NCBI RefSeq assembly: GCF_025399195.1
Contig: NW_026252141.1
Location: 62,001-126,000 of the forward strand
Length of the DNA: 64,000 bases
Direction of reading: 5' to 3'
From: Umbelopsis ramanniana AG
Taxonomy: Eukaryota; Mucoromycota; Umbelopsidomycetes; Umbelopsidales; Umbelopsidaceae
Under the pieces are notes generated by a model, which had not been told where the DNA came from, did not search any database, and saw nothing but the letters and a program-made list of their open reading frames with translations. The position numbers and the translations under genes are program-made. Shown in pieces: positions 34,870 to 46,009 of this stretch. Within the stretch, counting starts at the first letter, position 1. Each line of letters starts with the position of its first letter.

Positions 34870-36090
34870 ATGCTACCGCTAGGCAAGAACAGCAAAGAAA
34901 ACCCTAACGAGGCATATGACGTTGAGGTACACGTTATACAGAATATCGCAAAGGCCATAGAAAATATCCGCGTCGCAACGCCCGTCGTCACACCGTCTAG
35001 CCATGCTATAGACATTGTGGAATCCATACGGAATAAGCTACTCCTTTTAGTTCAGACCGATGACCAACCCACTATATCGTCTAAAGGCAAGGAATGCATA
35101 TGGCTACTACGAAATGGTCGAGACATCGTGTGGTCCAGTGATATTCAAACCACAACGGAAGTCAGCGACCATAAAGCACCTGAGGATGTCCGATACGCAG
35201 CAGGCTTACTCGTCGTCTTTGCTGAAACGGACAGCTACACGGATTCCATGGAAGATATTCTCGTCTATACTGCATATAAGGAATGTCGGAACCCCACTCT
35301 ATTGAAGCTGAATCAAGTTGAGGTAAACTATCTACAGGCATTTGGTAAACGATGGTCGAATCAAATGAAAGAAGCCGCTTTCACCCTCTCAGAAGGCCGA
35401 CCCTCCATGGCCAACGACGTGTACGAAAAGTTCCTCGCTTTGGGTTCCTACAACGATGTCCTCAGCAAGGTGATTGCTAAAACGCGAACTAGTTTGATCT
35501 TGACTAGCTCTGCCAAAATCAGGCTGGGATACTGGGCACACATATATAAAGGCCGAAAGGGGAGTACGTCGACTCCTGTTAAGAGCATTCTTGGAAGAGA
35601 ATCCAATCTTTTGAAAAGAAAAGAGTTCAGCATAGGCATGACGGACTCTCAAAGAATCAACAGTGGAGTACAGCCTGGAGACGGATGGCGGATATCATTG
35701 CTCTTCCTATTAGCAGTCAGCCGACAGTACCCTGACTATATTTCCAAGACTTTGGCCAGGAATACTGGAGGATATTTAGAACGTGGTAGGGGTCACGGAA
35801 ACCTATGGGCTCCTAGAGTCACGTCAGACCAGCTTGCTGATTGCGGGGTATTCATGAGTAACGCACGAGACGCTGGTTACGGCTTAAGCTTTCATCTAGA
35901 ATCACTCGTAAGCGCTGCATTATCTGTAAACGATCAGTCTACAATCTTTCAAGATACCATTCGACTATGTCACTTTGTGTCGATTATGTGTGTGGATGGT
36001 AGCTGGCATTTGGAAGACTTTCAAATTGTTAGTGAGCCCACTATGGAGCAGTCGTTTGATCATGTAGTTACCAATCATATTATGAATTGA
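34870..36090 (+). CDS. Unrecognised intronless reading frame
   Basis: I do not recognise this protein. From the first in-frame ATG it has 406 residues; the same frame is open upstream to 34693 without an ATG, so the true start is uncertain and could lie in an unseen exon. It is soluble, with no signal peptide, membrane helix or coiled coil, and appears mixed alpha-helical, with blocks such as GKECIWLLRNGRDIVWSS, RYAAGLLVVFAETDSY, GVQPGDGWRISLLFLLAVSR and RGRGHGNLWAPRVTSDQLA. No intron is visible, unlike most neighbours, and it stands alone between intergenic stretches. A lineage-specific host gene or a captured foreign gene are both possible; nothing in the sequence decides between them. Confidence 0.55.
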   Translation: MLPLGKNSKENPNEAYDVEVHVIQNIAKAIENIRVATPVVTPSSHAIDIVESIRNKLLLLVQTDDQPTISSKGKECIWLLRNGRDIVWSSDIQTTTEVSDHKAPEDVRYAAGLLVVFAETDSYTDSMEDILVYTAYKECRNPTLLKLNQVEVNYLQAFGKRWSNQMKEAAFTLSEGRPSMANDVYEKFLALGSYNDVLSKVIAKTRTSLILTSSAKIRLGYWAHIYKGRKGSTSTPVKSILGRESNLLKRKEFSIGMTDSQRINSGVQPGDGWRISLLFLLAVSRQYPDYISKTLARNTGGYLERGRGHGNLWAPRVTSDQLADCGVFMSNARDAGYGLSFHLESLVSAALSVNDQSTIFQDTIRLCHFVSIMCVDGSWHLEDFQIVSEPTMEQSFDHVVTNHIMN

Positions 36091-36315
36091 AATTCAGTGT
36101 ATATAGCGTAAGGTAGAGCAGAAGGTAAATAATATAACATAGTAACTTTATGACGGACGAACGCTGTTCAATGACTTTTTTTCTGAAAATTGTGACAGAC
36201 ATCGTTGTGTCGTGGCCAAAACGTCCCAAAAAAATTATTTTTTGGGAACTGGATTAAACGTGACGAACCGCGACGGACCTCTGCGCGTTTTGATCAGAAC
36301 ATACCCTCACGTATA

Positions 36316-37912
36316 ATGGCGACCATGGACATTGACAGCAGCTCTCCCCTTGCAGGTAACAAGGGCAAAGGAAAGCAATTGATGCCAGGAGACAAAGACA
36401 ATCTGCCATGGTAAGTTTCTCGCTTGAACGACGTGTAGGCCATGACCTGACCATGCCATTACTGGGTATTCATTAATCGAACGTGGAATGCAGGGTGGAG
36501 AAATATCGGCCTGAAAAACTCGAGGATCTCGTTTCGCATGAGGATATCACATCGACGAGTGAGTATAGTCCTTGTTGACCTGTCTCACCATACCGTTTGG
36601 TTCATGTTTTTTGACCTCCGGAATCAGTCGAGACCTTCATAGACGCCAATCGCCTTCCACACTTGTTGTTCTACGGTCCACCAGGAACAGGAAAGACGTC
36701 CACGATTCTTGCTTGTGCTCGAAAGCTATACGGCCCAAATCATAAATCCATGGTTTTGGAGGTGAGCTCGGTCAGGTTATGCCTTGTCCTTCATAAAGAC
36801 CTATACTCATCTGCGTTTTGTTTAGCTCAATGCGTCTGATGATCGTGGTATAGACGTGGTGCGAGAGCAAATCAAAAACTTTGCTAGCACCCGTAAAATA
36901 TTTAGGTGAGTTCCGGGGACTTGGCCCTGGAGGGTTGCTGCATTGGCCGTCCTCTTGTTTCCTTATGCTTACTTCCATCTCCCCAAGTTCTGGCTTCAAA
37001 TTAATCGTCTTGGATGAAGCTGACTCCATGACATCTGCCGCACAGGCAGCTCTTCGTCGAGGTAAGTCATTCATATTGCTATGCAGCGACCTAGCCGCAT
37101 ACATTGACCCAATGCTCCCAACCCAGTGATCGAAAAGTATACGAAAAACGTTCGGTTTTGTATCATTTGCAATTATGTGAGCAAAATCATTCCCGCCATC
37201 CAATCTCGATGCACACGGTTCCGGTTTGCTCCACTTGAGATGGATCAGGTCGAAGCACGATTAGACCACATCATCCAAGAAGAAAAGTAAGCATGGGCTT
37301 TAGACGGTATATATCCATATATCATATTTAACGGCGTGTTCTCCTCTAGTGTTAATATCACACAGGATGGCAAGGAAGCTTTGTTGAGGTTGTCGAACGG
37401 TGATATGCGTCGTGCGCTGAATATATTACAGGCGTGCCATGCAGCGTTTGATCGTATAGACGATACCGCTATTTATACTTGCACAGGGCATCCGCATCCA
37501 AAGGATATTCAACGTATCATGGATACCATGATGAACGATGATTTCACCACAGCCTATTCAAGTGAGTATCCATTCAGTCCCGGCCAGCAAGCGACAAGAT
37601 GATCTGACCCTTATTTTTTATAGCGGTGGACAAGTTGAAGCGAGAAAACGGCTTGGCTTTGCAAGATATCATATCTGAATTAATTTTTTACTTTGAAATG
37701 CTCGAGGTGCCCACCCATGCCACTGTATACCTACTAGCCGCTGTTGCTGACATCGAGTAAGCTCACGTTTATCATGCCTTCTTTTCTGTCCAATCTGCTC
37801 ACGTGTTCTTCTCCATAGATACCGGTTGTCGTGTGGAGCCACTGAAAAAGTTCAGCTGGGAGCTTTGATTGGCACTTTCAAGATGGCGACGGATATTGCA
37901 GCTAGGAATTGA
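36316..37912 (+). CDS. RFC3: Replication factor C small subunit (yeast Rfc3 / human RFC5 type)
   Basis: Nine exons: 36316-36410, 36494-36558, 36628-36761, 36826-36905, 36988-37061, 37127-37286, 37350-37561, 37624-37756 and 37819-37912, giving 348 residues. RFC loads PCNA at primer-template junctions. Features are [19 protein letters not shown], the Walker [10 protein letters not shown] (residues 70-78), [18 protein letters not shown], the Walker [12 protein letters not shown], the RFC-box [20 protein letters not shown] and [18 protein letters not shown]. The DEAD box, SRC motif and length fit Rfc3. It is the most finely split gene of its size here, with exons as short as 65 nt. Confidence 0.95.
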
Positions 37913-38208
37913 GTGAGAGGGATTCTATAGTTTAGCATCCTTACCAATTCGCTCACGCACCCTGTTTAAACTAGACACCCGTAATAAAAGAAGATTCTGT
38001 ACAGCCTTGGAGGTAACACCGACTGACCACAAGCTTATCTGTTCCACAGCCTGACCTGACACTCAACGGAGTCAGGGGCAAAGGAGTATAGACATTCTTA
38101 ATCCAAGGTCGCAACCAAGTTATGCGTAGAGAGATTTTTTTTTATTGCTGATAAAAAAAGATTAATTTAAAAATAAAGCGCGTGGAGATCAACCCCCTTC
38201 CTTCCAGC

Positions 38209-39337
38209 CTAAATGATATGGAAGATCAAGTAATTTGGTAAACCCCACACTTCGTAACCCAATGCCTTGACCATCTTGGCCAAGCCTTCCGTTTCGACCT
38301 GGTGTTGAAATGGGAAAGGGGGGAAAATGGCACCATCACGATGAACTTGAGCTTTGACTAGGGTGCAAGTGCCACCCACGCCGTCCAAAGGGATGGTGTG
38401 CATTAGATCGGTAATGCCGTCAGGGTAACGGTTATCGATCATGAGTTTGCGACGGGTGAGAACGACATCTTCATAGCCTATTAAGCGAAGCGAGGGTCAG
38501 TCCACTGACTGGGATTCTATTAACTCTGACTCCGACATACGTACCTTCCACCAAGACATCGGTGGGCTTAAGGGTAGATTGAAAGGCCCAGCTTTCATTC
38601 GTTTCTTGCCAGTTGTTCTTATCGTAGCCACCTTCTTCGTTGTACGAGTGCCACCAGCAATTAGGCACAATGACGTCCTTATCCATACTGGTCAGGTCCT
38701 CTATCAAGGTGGCTGGATACTCTATCACATCGCCATCCAGCCAAAGCACCCAGGCAATGTCTTCAGTCAACGCAGAGGCCAAGAGGTAGTTACGGCTTTT
38801 GGACATGATTTCACGACGCTTGATCTGGACATCATAGTCATGACGGTCCTCTTCAGATAACACAAAATCGAAATCCTTTTGGAAAATCGATATCCGATTG
38901 AACCGTTGCCATGGCTCCTGCTGCTTGCTGACATCTTGTGCATGTTGCTGCAGCTTCTCAATAGTGCCATCCTGGGAATCAGAGACCAGGAATCCAAGGG
39001 AGATGAGATGATGGGGGTACGTCAAGCTGTTGACATTCTCAAAGTACCGCTCAATGTGACGTGCCGCCTCTTTGAATGGAGTTAGAATCAAGACATGTTG
39101 ATTGTAATGGGTATCTTGTGCCGATGCATTCAATTGATTCATATCAAAGTAATTGAAGTTGTTGACAGGTCGTGCTAGAGACCCATCCATAGCTTTGTTA
39201 GCTGTGTCAACTTTGCTGTTGGTGTCATGACAAGTGTACCAATTGACTTGCGTAGACGAGGTGGAAACCAGCCATGACACAAGTAAGATGACAGACAGAG
39301 CAGCGGCCACCAAGACCGGTCGTGAAGCAGTTATCAT
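38209..39337 (-). CDS. GT62 Anp1/Mnn9/Van1-type mannosyltransferase
   Basis: Two exons, 39337-38545 and 38477-38209, giving 353 residues. GT62 enzymes are Golgi type II membrane proteins of the mannan polymerase complexes that extend N-glycan mannan. A signal anchor spans about residues 6-25 (PVLVAAALSVILLVSWLV). Catalytic-domain blocks include VLILTPFKEAARHIERYF, KSRNYLLASALTEDIAWVLW followed by LDGDVIEYP (DxD-like), PNCWWHSYNEEGGYDKNNW and YEDVVLTRRKLM. The C-terminal IFPPFPFQHQVETEGLAKM is typical. The start was taken at the ATG that gives a short cytosolic tail; a longer frame upstream is available but less likely. Its start lies 103 bp from the PEX16 stop. Confidence 0.92.
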
Positions 39338-39440
39338 ATAGATGCAATGAGTAGCTCTGTTATGTTTGAAAGAAGAATGGGAGAAAAATTCAAAATGTAC
39401 AAGAGGGCAGATGAGGGAAGACAAAAAAATAATAAATTTT

Positions 39441-40898
39441 TTAGGAGCTGGAGGTATAGAAGTACACCTTCTCCCACAGCGGTTGATAATCACGAATCAC
39501 TCCAGCGATAATAGAAATTAGGAATCGGTCTTGCGTTGCTACGCAGAACTTTTCAAGTCTTGGCCTAAGGAGAAATACACGTTAAAAAGAATGGAAGATA
39601 TCACAAACACCCCACATAGACGTTGCATACCTGGTAAATTGTTCATAGAATCGTCCTCTCAACAAATTAAACCACATTTGATGGTATCTTCGGCTGAGTT
39701 CTGCCTTTTCCAAGGCTGACATAGTACTCTTGGTCGATCCATAAGGAGAAGTGAACGATCGGCTAACAGCTGCCTGTGAAGCTGACTCCACAGCGAGGGA
39801 AATCAGCCAAGGTCGCCATGAGTACCGTCCAAATTTGAAGATGGCAAGAACTGTAAGACAAACAGAGTGAGTTGGCAAAGAACAATTGAGCTGTACAGCT
39901 TTCATGGCACTTACCATAGATCAATGGACGCAAGATATACAGCATTTCACCAAGTCTGCCAAGACCATTAAGCATACTGACAGTGTCCTCTGGCTTTCTC
40001 AATTTCTCTGGAGTCAGAACTTTAGACATGAGGAAGTCAGTCACATCATTGTATTTCTGATCCAGGGTGAAGCCACTGGCAGCTTGTTTGGCTGCTCCAT
40101 TTATATCAATCGTGGCCTGCATGAGAGGATGTCTCAAGCCAGTCTTCTTTCCTATCCACGTCTTTGCTTCGGGCTGTTGTGCAGCAGCAGGTGGGTGACC
40201 GAGTGTAGCAGGGTCAACATCACGCTGGAGATGATTAGGGCTGAGGAGCATACGGTTGTTGGTCAATTGCAATAAGGTCATTCTCAACGCCGCCCTGTAA
40301 AATAAACCATTCAGTATGTTTTGCTTGACATCCGACGAGATTCATTGACAAAACTTACTTGAACAACTCAACACCAAACACTAATCGCCACTGGGCCCGC
40401 TTTCCAAGCTTTTTGCTCACAGCCATTTCCAAGACAACTTGTGTGTAGGAGATAAGGGACAAAATTAATGATATTTTCTTGTGCATCGGGGACTTGGAAA
40501 ACCAGTATGCCTTGTACTTGTTGAAAGGCGACCCGTCTGTCTCTTCCGCGGGCTTTCCCTGAGATAGCGCAGCTTTCCTCAAGATGGAGTCATGGTATAG
40601 ACCAAGGACATTCAGACCGGCAAATACTAGCAGTGGGAACAAAAGGTTAGGTTTATACAGTCCAACCATCGAGCCAAACAGACGAATACTTACAGGCTTG
40701 AGAAGCAAACTCGGCGTCGTGAAATCGACCTAGCAAGGTGTAAGAGAAATGTGGGGTAACGGGTGGGACATTTTGACAACATGGATTCTAAAACATACCA
40801 GGTAAGAAATAAGTAATGGACCGCAAAGTACCCTCAATGCTGGTAATTTGCGATGCATTACTTATGAGAAAGTCTTCGTATTTCTTCAGCAGCTCCAT
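39441..40898 (-). CDS. PEX16: Peroxisomal membrane biogenesis protein PEX16
   Basis: Six exons: 40898-40799, 40729-40694, 40626-40359, 40294-39915, 39850-39631 and 39564-39441, giving 375 residues. PEX16 is an integral membrane protein that helps insert peroxisomal membrane proteins at the ER and peroxisome. Family features are the N-terminus (MELLKKYEDFLISNASQITS), LRSITYFLPGRFHDAEFASQ, SYTQVVLEMAVSKKLGKRAQ, the central KTGLRHPLM and MLYILRPLIYVLAIFKFGRY with SWRPWLISLAVE. The C-terminal segment (EKFCVATQDRFLISIIAG) was added as exon 6 from a good acceptor. Exon 2 is only 36 nt. It is divergent from TIM10 across 379 bp. Confidence 0.94.
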
Positions 40899-41277
40899 AC
40901 CAAAGAGGTCTGTTCTTGCTGACAATACCGTTTTTAAATCTGAAGGTTGAGCCAGCCAGCCAATCAGCTGCAATTGAATAAAAAGGCCGCCCAATCATAC
41001 ACGTGATAGCCAAATCTCGCTCCCAGACTCCCTACCAACAAAAGTACCAGCGTCTATAGAAGCTTGAAGTCAATTCTAGCCACGGATAAAAGGCCAACTC
41101 ATAGAAAACGTTGTCAATGCACGCAGTTTGTAATGGATATTTCGTCTAGGGGAGGGAAGGGAGTTCCGTCCACGTGACCCAAGGCATTTAGACAGGGCGA
41201 GAAGCTGTCACAAAATTTTCGACCAAAACGTTGCGTCGGCTGTTGTGTTCAGTGATTCTTCCACTTGTCTATACAAA
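40899..41277. promoter_or_regulatory. Divergent promoter of PEX16 and TIM10
   Basis: The start codons lie 379 bp apart on opposite strands. A G-rich stretch (41150-41165) is followed by CCACGTGACC (41170-41179), an E-box-like CACGTG. No coding signal is seen. Confidence 0.45.
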
Positions 41278-41614
41278 ATGTCCATGTTCGGAGGAGGATT
41301 CCAAGCGCAGCAATCTGTCAACCCACAAAACATTGCTATGGCCGAGCAAGAGCTCGACATGGTCACTGATCTTTTCAACAGGTAAGTTGAATCTCGGTGC
41401 CCCCGCGCAACCAAAGTCCCTTCAACTCAACTCTTCTCTATCCAGAATCGTCGACTCATGCTACTCAAAGTGCATTTCAACAGAGTACCAGCAGAATGAC
41501 TTGTCACAGGGAGAATCCGTCTGCATCGACCGATGTGTCGCTAAATTCTTCGACGTTAATGCCAAGGTTGGAGAGAAGATGCAACAAATGGGCGGTGGTC
41601 AACCACCACAGTAA
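41278..41614 (+). CDS. TIM10: Mitochondrial intermembrane-space chaperone TIM10
   Basis: Two exons, 41278-41381 and 41446-41614, giving 90 residues. Tim10 with Tim9 forms the hexameric chaperone that carries hydrophobic precursors to TIM22. The twin CX3C motif is present as CYSKC (residues 40-44) and CIDRC (61-65), 16 residues apart, forming two disulfides after MIA40-dependent import. The flanking AEQELDMVTDLFNRIV and RCVAKFFDVNAKVGEKMQQM match Tim10 rather than other small Tims. Its length is normal. Confidence 0.96.
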
Positions 41615-41924
41615 ATAGACGAGAAGCAACTCTACTAAACAATTTATAACGGCCCACCCTGAGCAAGGACTACATAGACCCTTCTTGCTTGAATAAACCA
41701 AAATGTCACTACAACGCAAACCCAATTTTATATTGTGTCGCGGGAGAAAAAAACCATAGGTGGCTGTCGCTTCATTTTTATGTGAAAATCCCGAATGGTG
41801 TGTGTGTACACGATTTTGAAAGAAAAAAAAAAAAGATAATAAGCAGAATGGTAAGTATTAAAAAGAGGAAATAACAGAAAAATAGGAGGTGCATCAAAGT
41901 TGACAGCTTTCAAAGAGACCTTAT
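41615..41924. other. Convergent 3' region
   Basis: This 310-bp AT-rich interval between two stop codons contains a 14-nt A run near 41822-41835. No gene-like signal is seen. Confidence 0.5.
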
Positions 41925-42515
41925 TCATCGAGTGCTCATGGCGAACAAAACACTGGTCAACACAACGGTGTGAACAAACCCTTGTGCAAGTTTGATGGTG
42001 CACAGATTTCGAGGACGGTTCTCCCAGACAAACGAACGATACACTTCAGGAGTGACGTAGCCGAGCCATAAGAATAATCCCAGCTGCCAACAATGGTTCC
42101 AAGAATTGACTCGAGTCAAATTAACCAACGTCGACGTCATGTATGTCTAAGAGACCCACAGTTCAGCACTTATTTTATCCTCTGCAACCCACACCAACCC
42201 AGCCTACCTGAATAAAGCCAAATGCTAGCTCCAGCAGCAAAAAGACACCTTGATTACGTTTGAACTCGGATTGATCTACCCAGTTGGGAGACTTCTTGTC
42301 TTGCGCCATAGCGGAAGACCAGTATTTTCCAGGGATTCCAGCATGGGTGGCTATGGATGTTGCGTGAATCAAAAATGTTCCGACGACTGCATAAAGGAGG
42401 TTTAATGATAAGCGCCTGTGGCAAGAAGTGAGCGTGGTAGATTGCACTTACTTAGAGAATATGGATTAGCCACTGGAAAGTGGATGGGAAATTGCAGGTG
42501 AGCAAGAGGAGACAT
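41925..42515 (-). CDS. Small four-helix membrane protein, DUF1761-like
   Basis: Three exons: 42515-42452, 42386-42208 and 42146-41925, giving 154 residues. The exon 1-2 junction was placed so that the frame stays open (ANPYSLIVGTFLIHATSIAT). Hydrophobic segments are around residues 20-36, 70-85, 105-120 and 135-152. The pattern ATHAGIPGKYWSSAM, then WQLGLFLWLGYVTPEVYRSF and IKLAQGFVHTVVLTSVLFA recalls the DUF1761 membrane family, whose function is unknown. An upstream in-frame ATG at 42569 would add 18 hydrophobic residues. The family call is from pattern memory only. Confidence 0.65.
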
Positions 42516-42731
42516 GAAGAAAGAGGAGAAGAGGAAGTAAAGCAAAGTAAAGCAAAGCAATGAGATCATTTGGGATGGGATGGCCAACGCAGCCCATAAG
42601 AGTCACATGATTTCATTTGGTTTGGGCTGACTTTGGAAAACAGGCTGTGCCAAAAGGATGACCCCGAGTATTTATTTTAAAAAGAGGTCGTTTTTCTATA
42701 ATCGCTTTCTTTCCTCTCTTCTATTTCTTCA

Positions 42732-43908
42732 ATGTCAGTGTTTGAACACGACGATTATTACGCTCCACCGAGATCTCGGCCACCTCCTCCTCCTGCTCAC
42801 ACTAGCGACTATGATTCATACCCACTTCGAGACGTCCCATCTGCCCCTTCTGTTGAAAAATCATTTGCTCCTCCATACCAAAGTAGAGTGTCCCTGGCCG
42901 ACGATAACTCCTATGGTGGATGGAGAGGTCCTAGAGATTCCATGTCGGATTTGAAGCTGACAGCCCATCCCGGGTATGACTCGGACGAAGAGGATTTTGG
43001 ACAAATTCCACGAGAAAGGAAGAAGCGGACATGTTTGGATTTGATGTGCTGCGGATGTTGTACTTGCTGTCCACTGTGGGCACGATGGATGTCGTGTGGT
43101 TGTTTGATCATCCTTATCGCCTTGGGTATTACCATTGGAGTGCTGGTAGGCACCTTCCATATGCCACAGGTACGGTTTGGTGGGTTGTTATTTTAGCCTC
43201 TGTTTTGAAACAACCGGCTAATATATCGGGCTTTGATTTAGATTTCATTCAACGGTATTGAAAACGAGTCGTTCACCTCCTCGGCAACAGCGTTCAATAT
43301 TTCGGCAAACTTGATGATAGGCATCGATAACCCCAACTTTGAGGCACCTACCTTTAGTTCTATCAAAGCAACTGTAAGTGTTCATAAATATGGGGCTGGA
43401 TAGACATATATAAATAGATGCTATTTATATAGGCCAGCCAAGCTATTTTATTTCACGGTCACTTACCTCCCCCGACCTTTTTTTTCTTCGTAGGCCTATT
43501 ACCCTAATATCGCAAAGTCGGTTGGAGGAGGAGAGTTGAACGATGTTCATATCAACGGCAAGGGAATCACCAATATCACCTTCCCATTCACCATTATTTA
43601 TGATTCAACACAAGGCACAGATTCTTCCATGTTGTTAGATATTGCTACCAAATGTGGTCTGACAGGTGGAGCAAAGCAAGACATTACCATCACCTATGAC
43701 CTCGCATTGACGCTCAAGGTCGGCGTGATTCCCATCACCATCACTCTACCGGAGAAGACCAGTTTCCCTTGTCCCTTGGATGTAAGTTGTTGGTTGGCAT
43801 GGATATGAGAAAGGACCCTGATCTAACTTGTTCATTTTACAGAGCTCTGCATTAGCCAATCTTACCCTACCTGGTGGTTTGACTGGAAGTTTACCTAGCA
43901 GTGCTTAA
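42732..43908 (+). CDS. LEA2-like single-pass membrane protein
   Basis: Four exons: 42732-43169, 43242-43373, 43494-43781 and 43843-43908, giving 307 residues. The N-terminal 100 residues are Pro/Tyr/Ser/Asp-rich and cytosolic. A Cys cluster (CLDLMCCGCCTCCPLWARW) precedes a transmembrane helix (LIILIALGITIGVLVG, about residues 122-141). The rest has the beta-rich LEA2/NDR1-HIN1 pattern (NISANLMIGIDNPNFEAPTF, then NITFPFTIIYDS, then ITYDLALTLKVGVIPITI). Related fungal proteins localise to vacuole or plasma membrane; the Cys cluster may be palmitoylated. Function is unknown. Confidence 0.8.
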
Positions 43909-44531
43909 TACATGCATGCAAAAAAAAGAAAAAATCTCTCTGTATACCAAATATCGGATTTTCCTTGCACACATCATTTCATACCTTCAAGCTTGTGTAT
44001 AGTATTTCAGCTTGCCAACTACAAGCCTTATTGCATTATCCCGTTCACGTTTTCACAGGAAATCCATATATAGTGTTGTTGTACATGTCTCTACAGAGTA
44101 ATCTAGTTGAACACCTTGTAATAAATATACGAATCAGGAAGGACCAAGACGATGCATTTTATTCAATGGGAGCGTTTTGTTCGGGTTTAAATGGCCGCTC
44201 GGGAAACAGTAGGCGGTCATATGCGCCGGTCCATGACGAACCAACAAAGAAGCCTTGAAACGTCTTATGGCTAGATACCCAAACACCAATATTCTACAAA
44301 AACTTATAGTATCATTTTTTCAGTCCATTGACTCGTTAGTTATTGATTTATCTTGTTACCAGTATCTCAGTGATCGACGGACTGTGCGCCCTGCTGACGT
44401 AGACTTACGCTTCCCTTTGAGCTTAAAACCAAAGCGGCGTTTGCATTTGACAAGAGATATAAGGTCGGGGCATAATTTTGTCGTCTTTCATTATTTTTTC
44501 ACTCCAGGATTTTCCAAAAGTCTGCTCCACT
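43909..44531. other. Intergenic, no supported gene
   Basis: This 623-bp interval separates two plus-strand genes. Short frames exist (44255-44539) but lack conserved motifs. A pyrimidine-rich stretch precedes the next ATG. Confidence 0.45.
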
Positions 44532-45694
44532 ATGACTGAACAAATGCGTGCTTGGACCTTCTCGAAGCGCGGCCGGCCTCAAGACGTTTTGACTCTCGGA
44601 TCCGTAGCCAAGCCAACCATCACGTCTCCTGACCAAGTTCTGATTAAAGTCGCTTGCACGTCCCTCTTTTCGTCCTACAAAGCCATCATGGCTTTACTGC
44701 CTGTCTCGGCTAGTCAAAAAAGAATCCCCGAAGCCGAGTTTTCCGGAGAAATCGTCGAGTATGGCGAGAATGTGCGAGAAGAGCTCAAAGTGCCTGGTGT
44801 TGCCGTCTTTGGATTGACTATACCCATGGAACCCAAGACAGAGTTGCTCCGCTTCATGCGCAACCCTAACGGCACTCTCACAGAGTACATTGTTATCAGG
44901 CAAAATCTGATCGTTCCTAAACCAGCTAATATGTCTTTTGAGGAAGCTTCCGGTATGGCTGGCATGGGCGCTACAGCCCTTCAGTTCGTCGATGCAGCCA
45001 AGTTGAATGCGGGAGACTATGTGCTTGTCAACGGTGGAAGTGGAGCGGTTGGAATGCTGCTTCTTCAGCTGTTGAAGAAGGTGGTGGGACCGGAAGGCAA
45101 AGTCGTGGCAACCTGCTCGGGATCAAAGAAAGATGTCGTCTTGCAGTATGCTGACGAAGCCATTGATTACCGTGCCCATGCGCCAGTACACACCTATCTC
45201 GCCCAAGAGTACGGCACCCGCAAGTTCGACGCTATCATTGACGCAGCCAGTACCCAAGAGCTATACGACCATTCACCGGAATACCTAAATGAAGGCAAAC
45301 TTTTCCTAGACATGTCCGCCAAGCACCCTGTTGATCGAGGCTGGCAGTACAGTGATCTCCTCCCCCTCATAGCCAACCAAATCAAAAATAACTTTTGGCC
45401 AGCCTTCCTGGGTGGCGTTCCACGAAAATATATGTTCATCAGCGGCACGCCCGACCTAAAGACCCTCCAGAAAATTCGCGAGCTCATAGAGGATGGCACC
45501 TTCAAAGGCACCGTCGACTCTATTTGGGGCATGGATGAGGTCATACAGGTAAGAGATAGCCATGGTGAATAAGCATCCGTCACTCGATGAGACATGTAAC
45601 ACTTTCCAATTTGCAGGCTTATGATAGATTCACTGGCCCTGATGCGCGAGGACGAGTGGTAGTGGATGTCCGACGGGATAAATTTCATTCATAA
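44532..45694 (+). CDS. MDR-type quinone oxidoreductase / zinc-less alcohol dehydrogenase
   Basis: Two exons, 44532-45548 and 45617-45694, giving 364 residues. The GroES-like N-terminal part (PTITSPDQVLIKVACTSLFS) and the Rossmann motif DYVLVNGGSGAVGMLLLQLL place it with NADPH-dependent quinone reductases and reticulon-4-interacting-protein-like enzymes. The blocks FEEASGMAGMGATALQFVDA and FDAIIDAASTQELYDHSPEY support this, and zinc-binding cysteines are absent. The second exon supplies the usual C-terminus (AYDRFTGPDARGRVVVDVR). The start is the first ATG close to the conserved N-terminus (MTEQMRAWTFSKRG). Substrate is unknown. Confidence 0.9.
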
Positions 45695-46009
45695 GGCAGC
45701 AACTAGGGGTGTGCGGCCTGGTATATGCATACATCTTTGAGCCAATGTGCCACTTACTCGACGGATACCATTTTACATTCACCTCATGATGGATTGCTTT
45801 AAAGGAACAGTATCGTGCCAAACACAGTCCTTTAATAAACCGGAGCATCTGATTTCCTTATACCATACCGATGAAATTGATTGCTTCTTATATTTTGCTG
45901 CCGGGGCATGACACTATTTACAAATGCTTATATTTTGAATGCTTCCTATAAATTAAAATTTTGAAAAGAATCTCGAAGCTGGCTTATACATTCATTTAAT
46001 ACAAGCTCA
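45695..46009. other. Convergent 3' region
   Basis: This AT-rich interval of 315 bp between two stop codons holds no gene-like signal. Confidence 0.5.
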
